From positions 18,068,346 through 18,132,345 of the forward strand of contig CM036215.1 of the NCBI GenBank assembly GCA_020631735.1: 64,000 bases of DNA, given 5' to 3'. The notes under the pieces were generated by a model, which was not told the DNA's origin, did no database searches, and saw only the letters and a program-made list of their open reading frames with translations. The stretch comes from Saccharum officinarum. Its lineage: Eukaryota > Streptophyta > Magnoliopsida > Poales > Poaceae. The position numbers were made by a program, and so were the translations under genes. This document shows, piece after piece, positions 23,266 to 35,020 of the stretch (position 1 is its first letter; each line of letters starts with the position of its first letter).

Positions 23266-24602
23266 ATCTACAGCAAGCAAGCGCCGCGAGAACAATGTAC
23301 AGGGTACTATACTGTACTTATATTAGTGTAAATTTTGGTTACTATGAACTTAGGTGTGCGATTGTATTAAGAACTGATTTCTTGGATAATGGGATTGTTT
23401 ACATGATAATTTTAGTTGCTATATATAAACTTAAGATAGGTGTGCAATGGGATTGTTGACATGCTAATATATTTCAGGTCTGTTTTAAACCAAAAAACCG
23501 ATTTTGTCCTATTTGATTGATTGCACCGGTGAACACTATATATTGAGCATGCGTTTTCTCCTCATGAGATGGTGTTATAATATTTATTACTATTTATTAT
23601 ATGCAGAAGGATGTTGTCTCAACTCACAAGTTATACCGGGGGAGTTCCTTTATTTTTATCTGTCTGAACTATTGGCGATGTATGGTTTTTCTTCTCTAAC
23701 TACAAACTAGATATCCTACAACCCAACTTTCAAAACTGTTTAAATTACCTCATTGTTGGATTGGAAGTGCTTTTCAAGATAGTTTCCTCATTTATAGTAA
23801 AAATAAATCTGATAAATACCTCATAACGTTTTAAACCACGAAATATGTCTCTAAGCCTTTAAAAATCTCGAGAAAAATTCAAGAGATAAATTGAGACATG
23901 AAAACCCAAATAAAATATCTCAAGCCTGTTCAATACCTCTAGAAGCTTCCAAGATTTAGATTTATCTCTAAGAAGATGCTAAAATATCCTGAAAATTTTT
24001 GGAAACTCCCAAAACGTTCTAATAGATGTCTAAATGCATTTTAAAAAATCCACAAAAAATGGGACGCAACCAGCAATATAAAAGATACATTTAACATGGA
24101 ATGCATTTATGCTATGCTTTCATGCTAGTTGCATCTCATGTTTTTGTTATGGAAAGTTTTCAAGCATGCTCATTACATCTCATGTTTTTGTTACGGAAAG
24201 TTTTCAAAACATATGTCATTTTTTGGATATTTTTTCCATTCTCAATTCTAATTTTTGAAAACTTCCTGATATACTTTCATGAGCTCTAAATATCTTATTA
24301 GATTTTGTCATGTCCTAGTCTATCTTTAGGATTTTTCTTGAAATTTTTAAAAGCTTAGAGACATTTTTTGTGGTTTAAAAATCTTATCATGCATGTATTT
24401 ACTTCATTATTAACTACTCCTGCAATTAAAAAAAATACAAGGTATCACAGGTTCAAATTTTGTTCTAAATTATAAGCTATTCTAAATTGATCAACCCAAT
24501 CCATATATGCTTGCCTTTTGAACACCATCTTGTACAAAATAGCGCCTATATTTGGTAATCAAACTTAATGGCATGCATGCATGTCTTTTTAAACTATACA
24601 TT

Positions 24603-24863
24603 ACTAGGATACTAAACAAGTTGACAGCAAAACTAACTAATTAGAGATGGGCAATTTATTAGTCTTTGGTCAGAGTCTTTATTTGGTCTACTAGGATACT
24701 AAACAAGTTGACAGCAAAACTAACTAATTAGAGATGGGCAATTTATTAGTCTTTGGTCAGAGTCTTTATTTGGTCTACTAGGATACTGAACAAGTTGACA
24801 ACAAAACTAACTAATTAGAGATGGGCAATTTATTAGTCTTTGGTCAGAGTCTTTATTTGGTCT
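24603..24863 (+). repeat. 87-bp minisatellite, three units
   Basis: Units start at 24603, 24690 and 24777, each beginning ACTAGGATACTAAACAAG and ending TTTATTTGGTCT. Units 1 and 2 are identical by eye; unit 3 has two changes (CTGAAC, GACAAC). Confidence 0.95.
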
Positions 24864-26607
24864 TGAAATCACTTGGTGGATGCCTTAGATGTTATGACAG
24901 AGGGAGTATAAAGACTGATAAATTGCCTTGACAAACATTTCAAACCTGGCAGGAAAGAACTTAAATACTTTTTTTTGAGAGTTGAGGGCTGAGATGTCCA
25001 TTTTAAAGTTTGATGATGTAAGGTCAAGATGGTCGATTAGAGGGAGCGTGAATAGTCATTTCTAAATCTAGTCACTACGGCCAGCAAATAGAAGCAGTGG
25101 AATGAAACTAATCGTCTACTCACGACTACACCCCTCTATCTTTTTTTGAGAATTACACAGTATAAACACAAGCACCTTTTGTAAGATCCTACATAAGTAT
25201 CTAAGGTGCCGAACTAAATGAGAGCTCACCTACACAAGTCTAGTAAACAAGATCACACAAGCCTATATATATATATATATGCAACTAAACTCAAACAAGC
25301 AATCGAGAGCTCCTATATACATACTTGTGAGCAAAACAAACACTAAGCTCAAACTACGTACACTAGTAAGCACTAGCATTAAAGCTAAACAACTTAACAA
25401 GCAACAACACTAGCACAAGATATGAACAAGTAAATAAGTAGTATTTGGAGCAAGCCTATGTAAAACTTAGAATGATTTTGTATGTTGTCTATATAGTATG
25501 GACAAGACTAGATTTAAGTTATTCTGAACTTCCGATTCATTAATGATGATAAATTGGTAATTGTGTTCTCTTTAATCTCAAATTTTATGTCTTCTTTGTA
25601 TTATGTTAGCCTCTTATTAACACACCCACGGGTGAACCGAGACCCGCGAATGTGGGTCCTGGTATGACATTGCACCCGCGTGTCTCATTGACGACGGGTG
25701 TAGCCATCGCGAGCGTTGTTAAGGGCGGGTTTTTAATCCACCTCCACCTTACCTGACCTACTGCCATCCCTAATTCCCCTGCTGCAGACACCATCGAACC
25801 AATCTCTTCCACCTCTCGCCAGGCGGCATCCTAGCCATCGTCTCGATCGTCATTTTGGCAGCCTCCCCAAACTTTCCTTTATAACTAACTAACTTGTGGC
25901 TTGGGGTCGACGGATCGCCATCTCCTCGACTCGTTGGAGGAGGCTTAGGGCGGTGGATCCTCTTGATTTATTGGAGTAGACCTTGGGTCATGGTGTGCCG
26001 GCCACGCACAAGTTTAGTGAAATTGAGGGAGCAGGCGCACTAGATTAGATAATTTGCATATAGCCTGTTGATTAGTGCTTTCATGTTACTATCATATTCT
26101 ATGTTGATTTGTCAATGCATCTAGAAGTTAAACAATTAGATCGTCTCTCAAGAAGAGAGAGACGACAAAAATAAAGGAAGAGGGAGCAAGACGAGAGCAT
26201 GTGGTATGCATAGGGGTTCGTGTGAGAAGAAATAAGACAGCCGCGTAGGTGCTCGTATGGCCTAGGAAAAGCCTTTGCTATAAACCTATACTCCTACTGT
26301 GAAAATGCAAATGTTTGAGTTTTAAATTGTTTCAAAAGGCAAAATGAGATTGTTTACAAGGAAAACTACTCTCATGCAGTTGGTAACGGGTCTGGTAGGA
26401 TAGGAAAACTACTCTCGCAAAGGCAAAAGTCGAATCAGCTAACAGTCTGGTAGGATGGTAATGCCAACGTGTCGAGACGATTATATCAGCGATTTCAAAA
26501 TGATCCAATTAATTGAGCATGTCTGGCTATCAGCCTACCTGATGGTACTATGTCACTCTGACGCCTTTGCACATTGACGTTTGTCTCCCTCGTACGTGTC
26601 GAGCTAG

Positions 26608-26921
26608 GGCAGTCACGATGCCAGAAACTATATGCAGTTTCTATACCTATTAGTTTTCATAGACATTATATATAGAAATCATGGTTCCAATGAATAGTTT
26701 CTGCAAAACAATTTTTTATCCAATCACATATATTCTCTCTCCATTCTCTACCAATCACATGGTTTTTGTTCTCGTGTAGATATGATTTCTAACTTAGATC
26801 CGGTTTTTATGATTTTTGCTCTCTCTCTTCAATAACTACATTGTCATATTAGCAAAACGCTTAGGTGACAGTACAACTAATATCTATAGAAACTATGATG
26901 ATTTCTGCATTGAGAGTGCCC
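26608..26921. mobile_element. Tourist-like MITE with GGGCAGTC/GAGTGCCC ends
   Basis: The left arm GGGCAGTCACGATGCCAGAAAC and right arm ATGATTTCTGCATTGAGAGTGCCC are imperfect inverted repeats with a TAGAAACTAT-like subterminal motif. The flanks are CTA and TTA, consistent with a mutated 3-bp duplication. Confidence 0.55.
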
Positions 26922-26932
26922 TTAACGATTAC

Positions 26933-27183
26933 TTCCTCCATCCCAAGAAGCAGTTGTCATTTTCGTTTCTAAAAAATCAAAATACTTTTTAACTTCGACG
27001 ATATATATATATATATATCAATATTTTTGTATAATTAGTATCATTAGATATAACGTTGAATATATTTTTATAATATTTTTTTGTTTGGAGATAGTTGTTA
27101 TTAATATTTTTCTATTTTTCTATAACTCTAGTAAATTTAAAAGTTTGATTCTTATAGTGAATTTTTCTTTAGACAGAGAGAGC
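26933..27183. mobile_element. decayed Stowaway-like MITE
   Basis: It starts CTTCCTCCATCCCAAGAAGCAGTTGTCATTTTCG, like the Stowaway at 2379, and ends GACAGAGAGAGCAGTA. Both ends are degenerate. Confidence 0.4.
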
Positions 27184-28678
27184 AGTAACTAGTACGTATA
27201 TGTAACTAACAAATATGCATGTGCAATACGCACGTGTCTCTAAAACTATTTCAAATATAATGAAAATGTTAATTGATTTGTCGATATACAATAAAGGTAG
27301 GTAGCAAGTGCTTGATCAATTTGATCGGGTCGTGTAGAACAAAGTTCAAATTGTTTGTTTGTTAGGATGCCTCAATTGCATATATCGCTGCACATATAAA
27401 ATAACGTGATATAAATAAACAAGCATATGTAGATACAAAATAATTATGACTTAAATAATGTAGCATTAATTTATTTAGTAGTCTATCGAAACATAACTTT
27501 ATGTTTTTTTTCTTTTTGGCCCATAAATAACGTAACTTTATGTTGTTTTTCCTCAAATAACTCGCTCTTTTCACAGCAATGAATAAATGGAAATCGTGAT
27601 GTGGCTTCAATTATGAGTGCATATTTTGTTATGTCATTCCGGACCATTGCTTAGATCATGAAATTTATACGACGTGTCAATTGTGTATTCAAAAAATTAA
27701 TTGATGTTCATCAATGAAATATTTTTAAATTTTCTAAAATGCATGTCTATTATCATATATAAATGTACATGATATAGGAATTCAATTATTAAACATTTGG
27801 TTTTTTTAACTCGTCTATATTGATGTTTTTATAGACACGTGCATGTTTTGATTTTTGTTTTTCACCTTTTTTTGTCATACATTATTTGGAATTTAGGGGA
27901 TTGTCTGTCCCTCACGTGTGAATTGTGTTGTTGTATGTGCCTTTTGGTTTTATTTCCACCTCCATATTACAGCTGCTATTCATTTACAGTGTCCTACTAT
28001 AAGTAATGCAAGACGTAGAAAGACTATTGCTCTATTTGGCTGACTGCACTGCGTCCGGTAAACCAATCCTGGAGGAGCATATGGCGTAAAAAAGAGTTGC
28101 AGCGTAGTCCGGTATCACGTCCTGAACAGCCTCTCCGTCCGCTATGCGTAGAGGAGGTAGCGGGCGTCCGGTACCGCACGGTAGACCCTGATGCCGCTGC
28201 TGCTCTCACGAGAGCACACGCTAGAGAGAGAGTGTCTCGAAGAGAGTGTCCAACTTTTTTTCGTATAAAAAATGTTATAACTCACAAACTAAAACACCAA
28301 ATTAAATTCCGATCGCACCATTAAATTCATTTCAATAAATTCTTCAAAACAAGATCTCATATGGATATATTTAGATAAAGTGATAAGTGGGTCCCACAGT
28401 GGATAGAGTATGATATAGAGGATGGATGAGTGTAGAAGAATTAGATATAGAGGAGAGAATCTTGAAGACTATGATGTATAGAGAATAAATTTAAAGTACC
28501 ACGAGTACGGATAGCCTAAGACTTGTAGCATTAATGATCCTTCACGCAGCGAAAAGTCCAACGTGGCGTCCTCATAAATGAAGAAAGAGAGTAACTCGAC
28601 GAGAAACCGTTTCTCCCCTGGGAAACGGCATCGTCTCGCGAACTAACGCTGAAGAAATCGACGGTTTCAGGGATGGGG

Positions 28679-28722
28679 CGCCGTGTAGTTTCCTACTGTG
28701 CGCCGTGTAGTTTCCTACTGTG
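28679..28722 (+). repeat. 22-bp tandem duplication
   Basis: CGCCGTGTAGTTTCCTACTGTG occurs twice head to tail (28679-28700, 28701-28722) with no mismatch. Confidence 0.9.
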
Positions 28723-28889
28723 GGTCCTGCCCTAGAGGTTGTCGTGCGCCCATGGTCGTTGCCTGCTAGCAACGTCCCTGGCCGACGTGCGCGAGACCCA
28801 CAGGAGCGTTGCCTTGCCGTCGTCTCGTAGAGGTCGCTGTTCGAAGCATACTACGTGCACGGAGAGAGAAGGAATTTGTGTTAGCTTCT

Positions 28890-29168
28890 CTATCTAGGCT
28901 GTGACGGATCGAGCCATGGAGGACACACCTTGCCGTTGCACGCGAGCCAGCCCTCGCCGTTCTCGTCGCAGCCGCGCACGAGGTGTCGCACGCTCACCCC
29001 GTTCCGCTCTTGCCATCCTTCGCGATGCAACCTCTTGAAAGGCCCGATGTCCGACCTTGTCATCAAGTCACTAGAGGATCTCATGGGCCTAGACGGACCA
29101 TCCATGTTAGGGCAGATCGTGACGTAATGCTTCCATGTACCATCTACGCTGCTCGAGGACTCGTTCAC
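28890..29168 (-). CDS. unrecognised 92-residue open frame, possible gene fragment
   Basis: An open frame on the - strand encodes a composed, non-repetitive sequence including VDGTWKHYVTICPNMDGP, FKRLHREGWQERNGVSVRHL and RGCDENGEGW. It looks like real protein rather than a chance frame, but I cannot assign a family. GC content is higher than the surrounding intergenic DNA, so it may be a captured or remnant piece of a larger gene. No introns, promoter or partner domain are evident. Confidence that it is a functional gene is low. Confidence 0.3.
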   Translation of the reverse strand: MNESSSSVDGTWKHYVTICPNMDGPSRPMRSSSDLMTRSDIGPFKRLHREGWQERNGVSVRHLVRGCDENGEGWLACNGKVCPPWLDPSQPR

Positions 29169-29249
29169 GCCATGCTAGGCCAAGTTTTAGTAGAGGGGAT
29201 GCTGGATGACTGTGAGAAGTCAGAGCTGCTCTTTCAATGAGAACATGCG

Positions 29250-29837
29250 GTGGGTGTTGTTGTTTTTCTATGTCACATTTTATGTCTAAAAGGGTTGCCG
29301 TGGGTTAGTCGGAAGGGTTTTTGTGTTCTTGGGGGATGTGTGCGTCTGTAAGGTTTTTGGGCCTGGTTTTTCCTTAAAAATCAGGTCAATTCATTTCTAC
29401 TTAATTGAAAGGCAGAGCTCCTGCTATTATTTTTTAAAAAAAACCCTGGCACCCTTTGTGCACCACCAGGGCCGCCCCTATAGGTTCTTCGTGCTCCGCA
29501 GGAGCATGCGCGAGCTGCAGACTCGTTTGCGCTGCGAGCGAGCCGGCCTTCGCCCTCCGCGTGCTGCCGGTGCTGGCCAATGCTTGCGGGCCTTCTGGCT
29601 CCCACACACGAGCCGACCTTGCGCAGCCCGTCCTTGCCGGCATTGGCAACGCCGCGTCCGTGTCGAGAGAGAGGACGAGAGAAAGAAACAGATTATAAAT
29701 AAACATGACTCATGGCGAGTGGAATTAAAGACGTACGGCGTATAGATCGAACGGTTATTATAGAAAGATCCCCTCTCAAATAACTCGCTCTTTTATAGTT
29801 TGATGACCAACCTATTACACTACCTAACGTAGAGTAA
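29250..29837. other. intergenic, nothing recognised
   Basis: The GC-rich patch 29455-29690 has overlapping frames on both strands, none resembling a known family. An AGTCTGCAG-rich region suggests cargo from a lost element, but no termini are visible. Confidence 0.35.
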
Positions 29838-30048
29838 GGCCCCATTTGGTTTCCCTTGTTTTTTAACACCTGTCACATCGAATGTTTGGACACATGCATG
29901 GAGTGTTAAACATAGACTAATTATAAAACTAATTGCACAGATTGAGAATAATTTACGAGACGAATCTATTAAGCCTAATTAGTCAATTATTAATATCCAG
30001 ACACCCTTTGGTTAACCTCATGGTCCACACCTATTACCAAACAGGCCC
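29838..30048. mobile_element. Tourist-like MITE, copy 2
   Basis: Ends GGCCCCATTTGGT and ACCAAACAGGCCC, flanked by TAA on both sides (29835-29837, 30049-30051). It shares the CACATCGAATGTTTGGACACATGCATGGAG core with copy 1. Confidence 0.85.
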
Positions 30049-30430
30049 TAAATGCATAAAACCTGTAGCATGTACAGAGTACCATTAACAAACTGATAGT
30101 ACTACACAGCCGTAAATATCTCATTTAAGACCAAGATTAGTAACTTGCAAAATCTCTTTAAAAAAACAGAACATATTCTTGAACAAATTAGTAAACGGAG
30201 ATGCATCACATAACGAACGAGTAATATAAATTGGTTTTCATATTTCATTATTAATTATCTAATCACGTAATAAATGCATGGCCAGACTAGGTAATTAAAG
30301 TCGAATTTTGATTTAGAGTGAACATGTAATCCGTTGATCAAGACAATGTTGATTTTTGAGTCATTGAGTCAACATGTAATCCATGGGTCAAGTCGGCAGA
30401 AAACCACAATTATCGTACCTGTGATACATA

Positions 30431-30674
30431 GGCCTTGTTCACTTCCCCACTCCAACCCAAAATATTTCCTCTTACACCCATCACATCAAATCTTTCGACG
30501 CATGCATGGAGCATTAAACGTAGGTAAAAAAGATAATTAATTGCATAGTTTGTCTGTAAATGTCGGGACGAATCTTTTAAGCCTAGTTAGTCCATGATTG
30601 GATAAATTTTGCCAAATAACAACGAAAGATGCTACAGTAACTTTTCACCTGCTTTTCGCGAAGCGAACACACCC
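30431..30674. mobile_element. Tourist-like MITE, copy 3
   Basis: Starts GGCCTTGTTCACTTCCC, ends GCGAAGCGAACACACCC, flanked by ATA on both sides (30428-30430, 30675-30677). It has the core CACATCAAATCTTTCGACGCATGCATGGAG and lies about 240 bp after the ARGOS stop codon. Confidence 0.8.
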
Positions 30675-30912
30675 ATAATTTGGTTAAACCGGTAGAAACA
30701 AGATGAATTCAATAATCAAATGCAGAAAGCACACGTACGTAGTAATTTGTTCGATCTAACGATGAATCTCTGTTTCAGGAAAAATAACTAACAAAAGAAC
30801 AAGATTTCCGTTTCATCATTACACTCATTTTATGCCATATACACTGAAAGGGCCTGGACAAAAAGAATGCATGCAAATTCACTAACGAAACAACTAGTAG
30901 CAGCTACTGTAG

Positions 30913-31338
30913 TTACAAGTAGGAGGACGCCATGGTCCTGACATCCGACGGCACGAAGGTGGCGAGCGCGGCGAGGAGCAGGAGCAGGCAGACGGGCACC
31001 AGCAGCAGCAGCGGCGGCGGGGGCGGCAGCGGCGGCAGGACGAGCGGCAGCACGATGAGCGACACGGCGACGCACGCCAGCGCCAGGAACGCCTCCGCGC
31101 TGAGCCCGCCCGCCGCGGCCGCCGGAGGCTTGGGCGACGGCGGCGGCGGCGCGTTCTGACGCCGCGGCTGGCCCATGGACGGCGCCGCCGCCGCGGCGCT
31201 CTGTCTGCAGACGGCCACGGCCACGGCCTGCCTCCTGCTCTGCTGCCGCCTCGGGTGCTGCTGCTGCTGCTCCCGCTCCCACCTGGCGAGCTGGTCCGCG
31301 TCCAACTCCATTGCCATGAGCGACGCTGCAACCAGCAT
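30913..31338 (-). CDS. ARGOS: ARGOS/OSR-family organ-size protein
   Basis: A single 141-residue frame. The C-terminal half is the OSR domain: hydrophobic segment about 82-100 (FLALACVAVSLIVLPLV), the proline hinge LPPLPPPPP at 101-109, then a second hydrophobic segment about 110-128. This LPLVLPPLPPPP block is the family hallmark. The N-terminal half is Gln/Ala/Arg-rich and poorly conserved, as in maize ZAR1-type proteins. ARGOS proteins sit in ER/Golgi membranes, enlarge organs and dampen ethylene signalling. The start is the first ATG (31338); Met8 and Met10 in-frame are alternatives. Upstream on the - strand a CAGAG|GTACCTACC donor near 31517 suggests a 5'-UTR intron. The gene is strongly GC-biased, so overlapping frames on both strands are shadows. 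Confidence 0.9.
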   Translation of the reverse strand: MLVAASLMAMELDADQLARWEREQQQQHPRRQQSRRQAVAVAVCRQSAAAAAPSMGQPRRQNAPPPPSPKPPAAAAGGLSAEAFLALACVAVSLIVLPLVLPPLPPPPPLLLLVPVCLLLLLAALATFVPSDVRTMASSYL

Positions 31339-32491
31339 CTAACGCGCAGCCGCGAGCGAAGTGAGGTTGTTCTGACGTACGACCGATGGAAATTTCAGTA
31401 ATCTGCTCGCCATTCAAAAAGACAAGAACGAAATCAAGAACGGCTTGACATAATCAGGATGTACGATGAACAGACAGACACATCTAGATTACAACATTAC
31501 ACTTGAAGAAAAGGTAGGTACCTCTGATCTTAAGCTTTTCGCGATGCCGGCTTGCCGCGCTGTTTCTTTCTTCCCTTTCTTGATCTTCTCCCAAGCGACT
31601 GGTGGATCTCCAGATTAATACCACCCGGGATGACCAAGAACACAAGCCGAGAACGGCAGCCCTCCGGAATTTCCAAAAGCTACCCAGCCAGGAGGATAGA
31701 TTTGACCAGGACAGGAGAAAGAAAGGAAAACAGAGCTGGAAACCGGCAGCAGAGTTGCGCAAGAAGAACCAACGCACGCCAAAAAGCGCGGTGGCGACCT
31801 GCCGCCCGACGGTACGGTAGCCGAGGCGCGCGGCGCAGATGCGCTTGTGGAGACGGCGGGCGGTGTCCCCGCTTTCGGCGGCGTGGGGTCGGGGGCGGGA
31901 ATCGGAAGGGGGAGGGGTGCGAGCGGGGTGGGGAGGCCGCCATTTTATCTGTGGACTGGAGGACGGCGGTTTTGAAAAGCTGGGAGTGAGACTGTGGGAG
32001 GAGGGGGGTTACGGTGGAGCGGCGGCAGAGAACAGGTGCGCTGCATCGAGGACCAAGTGGAAGCCACATCGGTTTTTCGTTTTAGACTTGGCACAGGGCA
32101 ATGCATACGAATTTTTGGTCGTCACCTCTACGGCTGTACACAACGCTTGTTCCAAGTTACGGAGTAAGCAACATGTCCTATCATTAGGATTATTTCGGCC
32201 TAGGTCGATTTGTCTTTGCTAAATGGAGGAGAGAACTTGTGAATACTAATATAATTTGGCACTAGTTCAAGACTAGTCTTTGCTTATTTCTTTGTTTGCT
32301 GAGATACTAGTGAATTACAGACGCTCAGCTATAATCTGCATCGTAATAAATCGAACCTGAGGGAGAACTATCGAAGAAATTGGTTATTCGGTACGCTGAG
32401 AATAAAGTTTCCTGATATTAGATTAGAGCTAGGTCGCTTAGATTCTTACGCTTTGGTACCATCTCCATAGTACATTCACTTATGCCATTGT
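31339..32491 (-). promoter_or_regulatory. 5' UTR and promoter region of the ARGOS gene
   Basis: A GC-rich stretch up to about 32060 followed by AT-rich DNA. A possible 5'-UTR intron (donor near 31517 on -) fits. No protein-like frame was recognised on either strand, and no defined TATA was picked. Confidence 0.4.
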
Positions 32492-32733
32492 GGCTCTGTT
32501 TACTTCCCATGCACACCTAAAATATTTTCTCTTTCACCCATCACATCGAATCTTTAAACGTATGCATGGAGCATTAAATGTAGGTAAAAAACTAACTAAT
32601 TGCATAGTTTATCTGTAAAGTTCGAGACGAATCTTTTGAGTCTAATTAATCCATGGTTGAACAAATTTTACCAAATAACAACGAAAAGTGCTACAGTAAT
32701 TTTTCACACCATTTTTCTCAACTAAACACAGCC
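32492..32733. mobile_element. Tourist-like MITE, copy 4
   Basis: Begins GGCTCTGTTTACTTCCC, ends TCAACTAAACACAGCC, flanked by TGT on both sides (32489-32491, 32734-32736). The family core CACATCGAATCTTTAAACG..TGCATGGAGCATTAAA is present. Confidence 0.82.
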
Positions 32734-33278
32734 TGTATGTGCAATTGTTGTCACCACACATGTTCCTCCCTAGTCAAACCCTCTCAATTGTTTTGAAGTC
32801 ACTACTACTCCGTATAAAAACGATTTTTTGGAAACGTGACTACTTTTACTACATATAGAGGCGGCTCTTGATTGAGCCACCTCTGTAGTGCCATGTATGA
32901 TAGTCCACCTCTGTAGATATATCTTCAGAGGCGGCTCACTATCCAGCCGCTTCTATAAATGGATCTATAGGGGCCCCTAGAGTTATAAACCACCTCTATA
33001 TCTATAGATCCCGTACTAGAGGTGGCTGGATAGCGAGCCACCTCTGGTTTTTCTGTAATTAATACTGCTCGGCCTCGCTCACTCCGCCTCCTCCTCGTCC
33101 AAACACTCGCCTCCTCCTCTCCCCTTGGGTGCGCGGTAATGGCTGGCTACTGTGGGTGGAACGCAAAGACACAGACGCGCAGCGCTCGAGGGCAGTTCTC
33201 CCTTTGAAGCGGCGACAGATTCGACTAGATCAAGGTAGAAGGCAAGGTCATGTACCTCATCGACTCCGACAAGGAGGT

Positions 33279-34813
33279 TGAAAGGATCAAGATGCCCAAG
33301 AGGGGGGTGAATTGGGTTTTTTAAAAATTTATTGCGAGAATTAAATCCTACTAAGCCATAATTCATTCCTAGTGCCTACAGGTGTTCCTAGTGATTCTAC
33401 CGATAAAAGTTTTGCACCCTAAGTTCCAATCCTAGTCTAGCATGGTAATTCTAGGAATGTAAACCAAGCAACAAAAGCAATGAGAGAAAGTAAATTGCTT
33501 GAATGTAAAGGGTTAGGAACACGGCGATGTTTTCCCGAGGTATCATATAGTCGCCACTCCCCACTAGTCCTCGTTGGAGCACCCGCGCAAGGGTGTAGCT
33601 CCCCCTTGATTCGCGCGAGGATCAAGTGCTCTCTACGGGTTGATTCTTTGACACTCCGTCGTGGTGAATCGTCCACAACCGCTCACAAGATGAGTTAGGT
33701 CATCCACAAGCTCGCCGGATGATCACCAAGCTCCCAATCACCACCAAGCCGTCTAGGTGATGGCGATCACCAAGAGTAACAAGCAAAAACTCTCACTTGA
33801 CCACAACAAGCCTAATGAGAAGGTGGATGCACACTTGCTACTCCCTAGTCACTAATAAGGGTCCTTAATCTTGGATTCTCAAATCTCAATCCTCACTAGA
33901 GCTCTTGCACTCCCTTGCATATGAAAGGTGTTTCTCAGCTGAACAAATGAGCAAGAGAACTCAAATAGAGAGGTAGGGAATGTATTTATACTCCCCACAG
34001 TCAATCCCAACCGTTAAGTGCCAACTCAGCATTTTTCGTACTGACCGGACGCGCCGGTCGATGTGACTAGACGCGTCCGGTCGGTGAGAATGGTCGATTT
34101 GAAAATCAAGGGCGTTGAGTGACCGGACGCGCAGACGAGTCCGATCAGGGGTGACTGGACGCGTCCAGTCGCTCAAAACCCTCTCTGAAACCTTTCTGTA
34201 TATTGATCGAACACGGCCACAGCGGTGTCCGGTCAGACAGGCTTAGCGTCCGGTTACTGACCCTAGCTCTCCTGACTGTAGAGCGCGCCACCTGCGCGTC
34301 CGGTCAGGCGAGCCATAGCGTCCGGTCGGTGAGTGCTTTTTGCTTCAGTCTACTGCACTGACCGGACGCGTCCGGTCAAGGAGAAATGGCTCAAATTACT
34401 CCGGATCGTGACGCAGCCTGAACAAAGTTTCTTCGAAATGATCTTTGGGCTTCACCTGAGCTACCTAGTGCTAAGTTTGACAAGTGTGCACCACATCTAA
34501 GCAAATAGGCTCACCTAGGTCAAACTACTCACTCATGCCCCCTTTATAGTACGGCCAAATGAGAAAAGCTAAGTCCTAAGCTACTCTAAATGGCTCTCCA
34601 AATGGCACTTAGAACTAGTTTGTTCTTAACCTTATCGTTAATCCTTTGAAAATCGAAACGATTTACATCAAGGGGCATGAAAACCATAGTGCCCAAATAG
34701 TCACCATTCTCATGACCTAACTTACTAAAGTTTCTGCAAAACACACGTTAGTCATAGTAATGTTGCGTTGTTATCAATTATCGAAACCCACTATAGGGGC
34801 CTAGATGCTTTCA
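33279..34813 (-). mobile_element. solo LTR, 1535 bp, Copia-like
   Basis: It starts TGAAAGGATC and ends GATGCTTTCA (inverted TGAAAG/CTTTCA), flanked by a perfect 5-bp duplication GAGGT (33274-33278, 34814-34818). No PBS, PPT or coding follows, so it is a solo LTR left by recombination. A TATAAATA on the - strand (33983-33990) and the AAGAGGGGGGTGAATT motif shared with the Copia LTR at 42347 give its orientation and kinship. Confidence 0.92.
33983..34378 (-). promoter_or_regulatory. LTR promoter with GACGCGTC palindrome array
   Basis: TATAAATA on - at 33983-33990. Upstream of it on that strand lie repeated GACCGG..ACGCG..CCGGTC words, among them a perfect 20-bp palindrome at 34359-34378 and a perfect 18-bp one at 34153-34170, both centred on ACGCGT. 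Confidence 0.7.
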
Positions 34814-35020
34814 GAGGTCAAGCCGTCCATGACGCGCCTCGCCCTAAAGGGCGCGGGGGAGTCGTCCGCTACCGCCAGGCAGGGCAATGGTGCGGCGTCG
34901 AGGACCCGTGCCGCCGGGCGGGGCAACAGATCTATGTCGGCGACCCCTGCCACCTTTGTCTTCGTCACTTGTGCCTTTTCTTTAGTTCTTCGTTACAATA
35001 CAATACAACCTCTTTGTAAA

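Larger units (their letters stand above)
23266..28880. other. long AT-rich intergenic region
   Basis: No gene recognised over about 5.6 kb. It contains an 87-bp minisatellite (24603-24863), a Tourist-like element (26608-26921), a decayed Stowaway-like element (about 26933-27183) and short TA runs (25265-25282, 27000-27018). 25620-25860 is a GC-richer patch without a convincing frame. Confidence 0.5.
32800..35020 (+). mobile_element. CACTA-like remnant with gene-like cargo, split by a solo LTR
   Basis: 32850-33050 holds alternating copies of AGAGGCGGCTC / GAGCCACCTCT, including GCCACCTCTGTAGTG, whose reverse complement starts CACTACAGAGG; this is a CACTA terminus with subterminal repeats. The following GC-rich segment contains GKVMYLIDSDKEV up to 33278. 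After the solo LTR and its TSD the frame goes on with KPSMTRLALKGAGESS (from 34819). No family was recognised for the cargo. The right end of the element was not found. Confidence 0.45.

Noticed and set aside
22042..23295. 417-residue open frame antisense to the kinase exon
   Set aside because: It mirrors the GC-rich kinase coding strand; the + strand has full kinase motifs, so this is a shadow.
31552..31989. 145-residue + strand frame upstream of ARGOS
   Set aside because: Basic, low-complexity, no domain; it lies in the likely 5' UTR and promoter of the - strand gene.
33983..34378. GACCGGACGC repeats as a CRISPR array
   Set aside because: Spacing is irregular, the words are palindromic and short, there is no leader or cas gene, and the context is a plant LTR.
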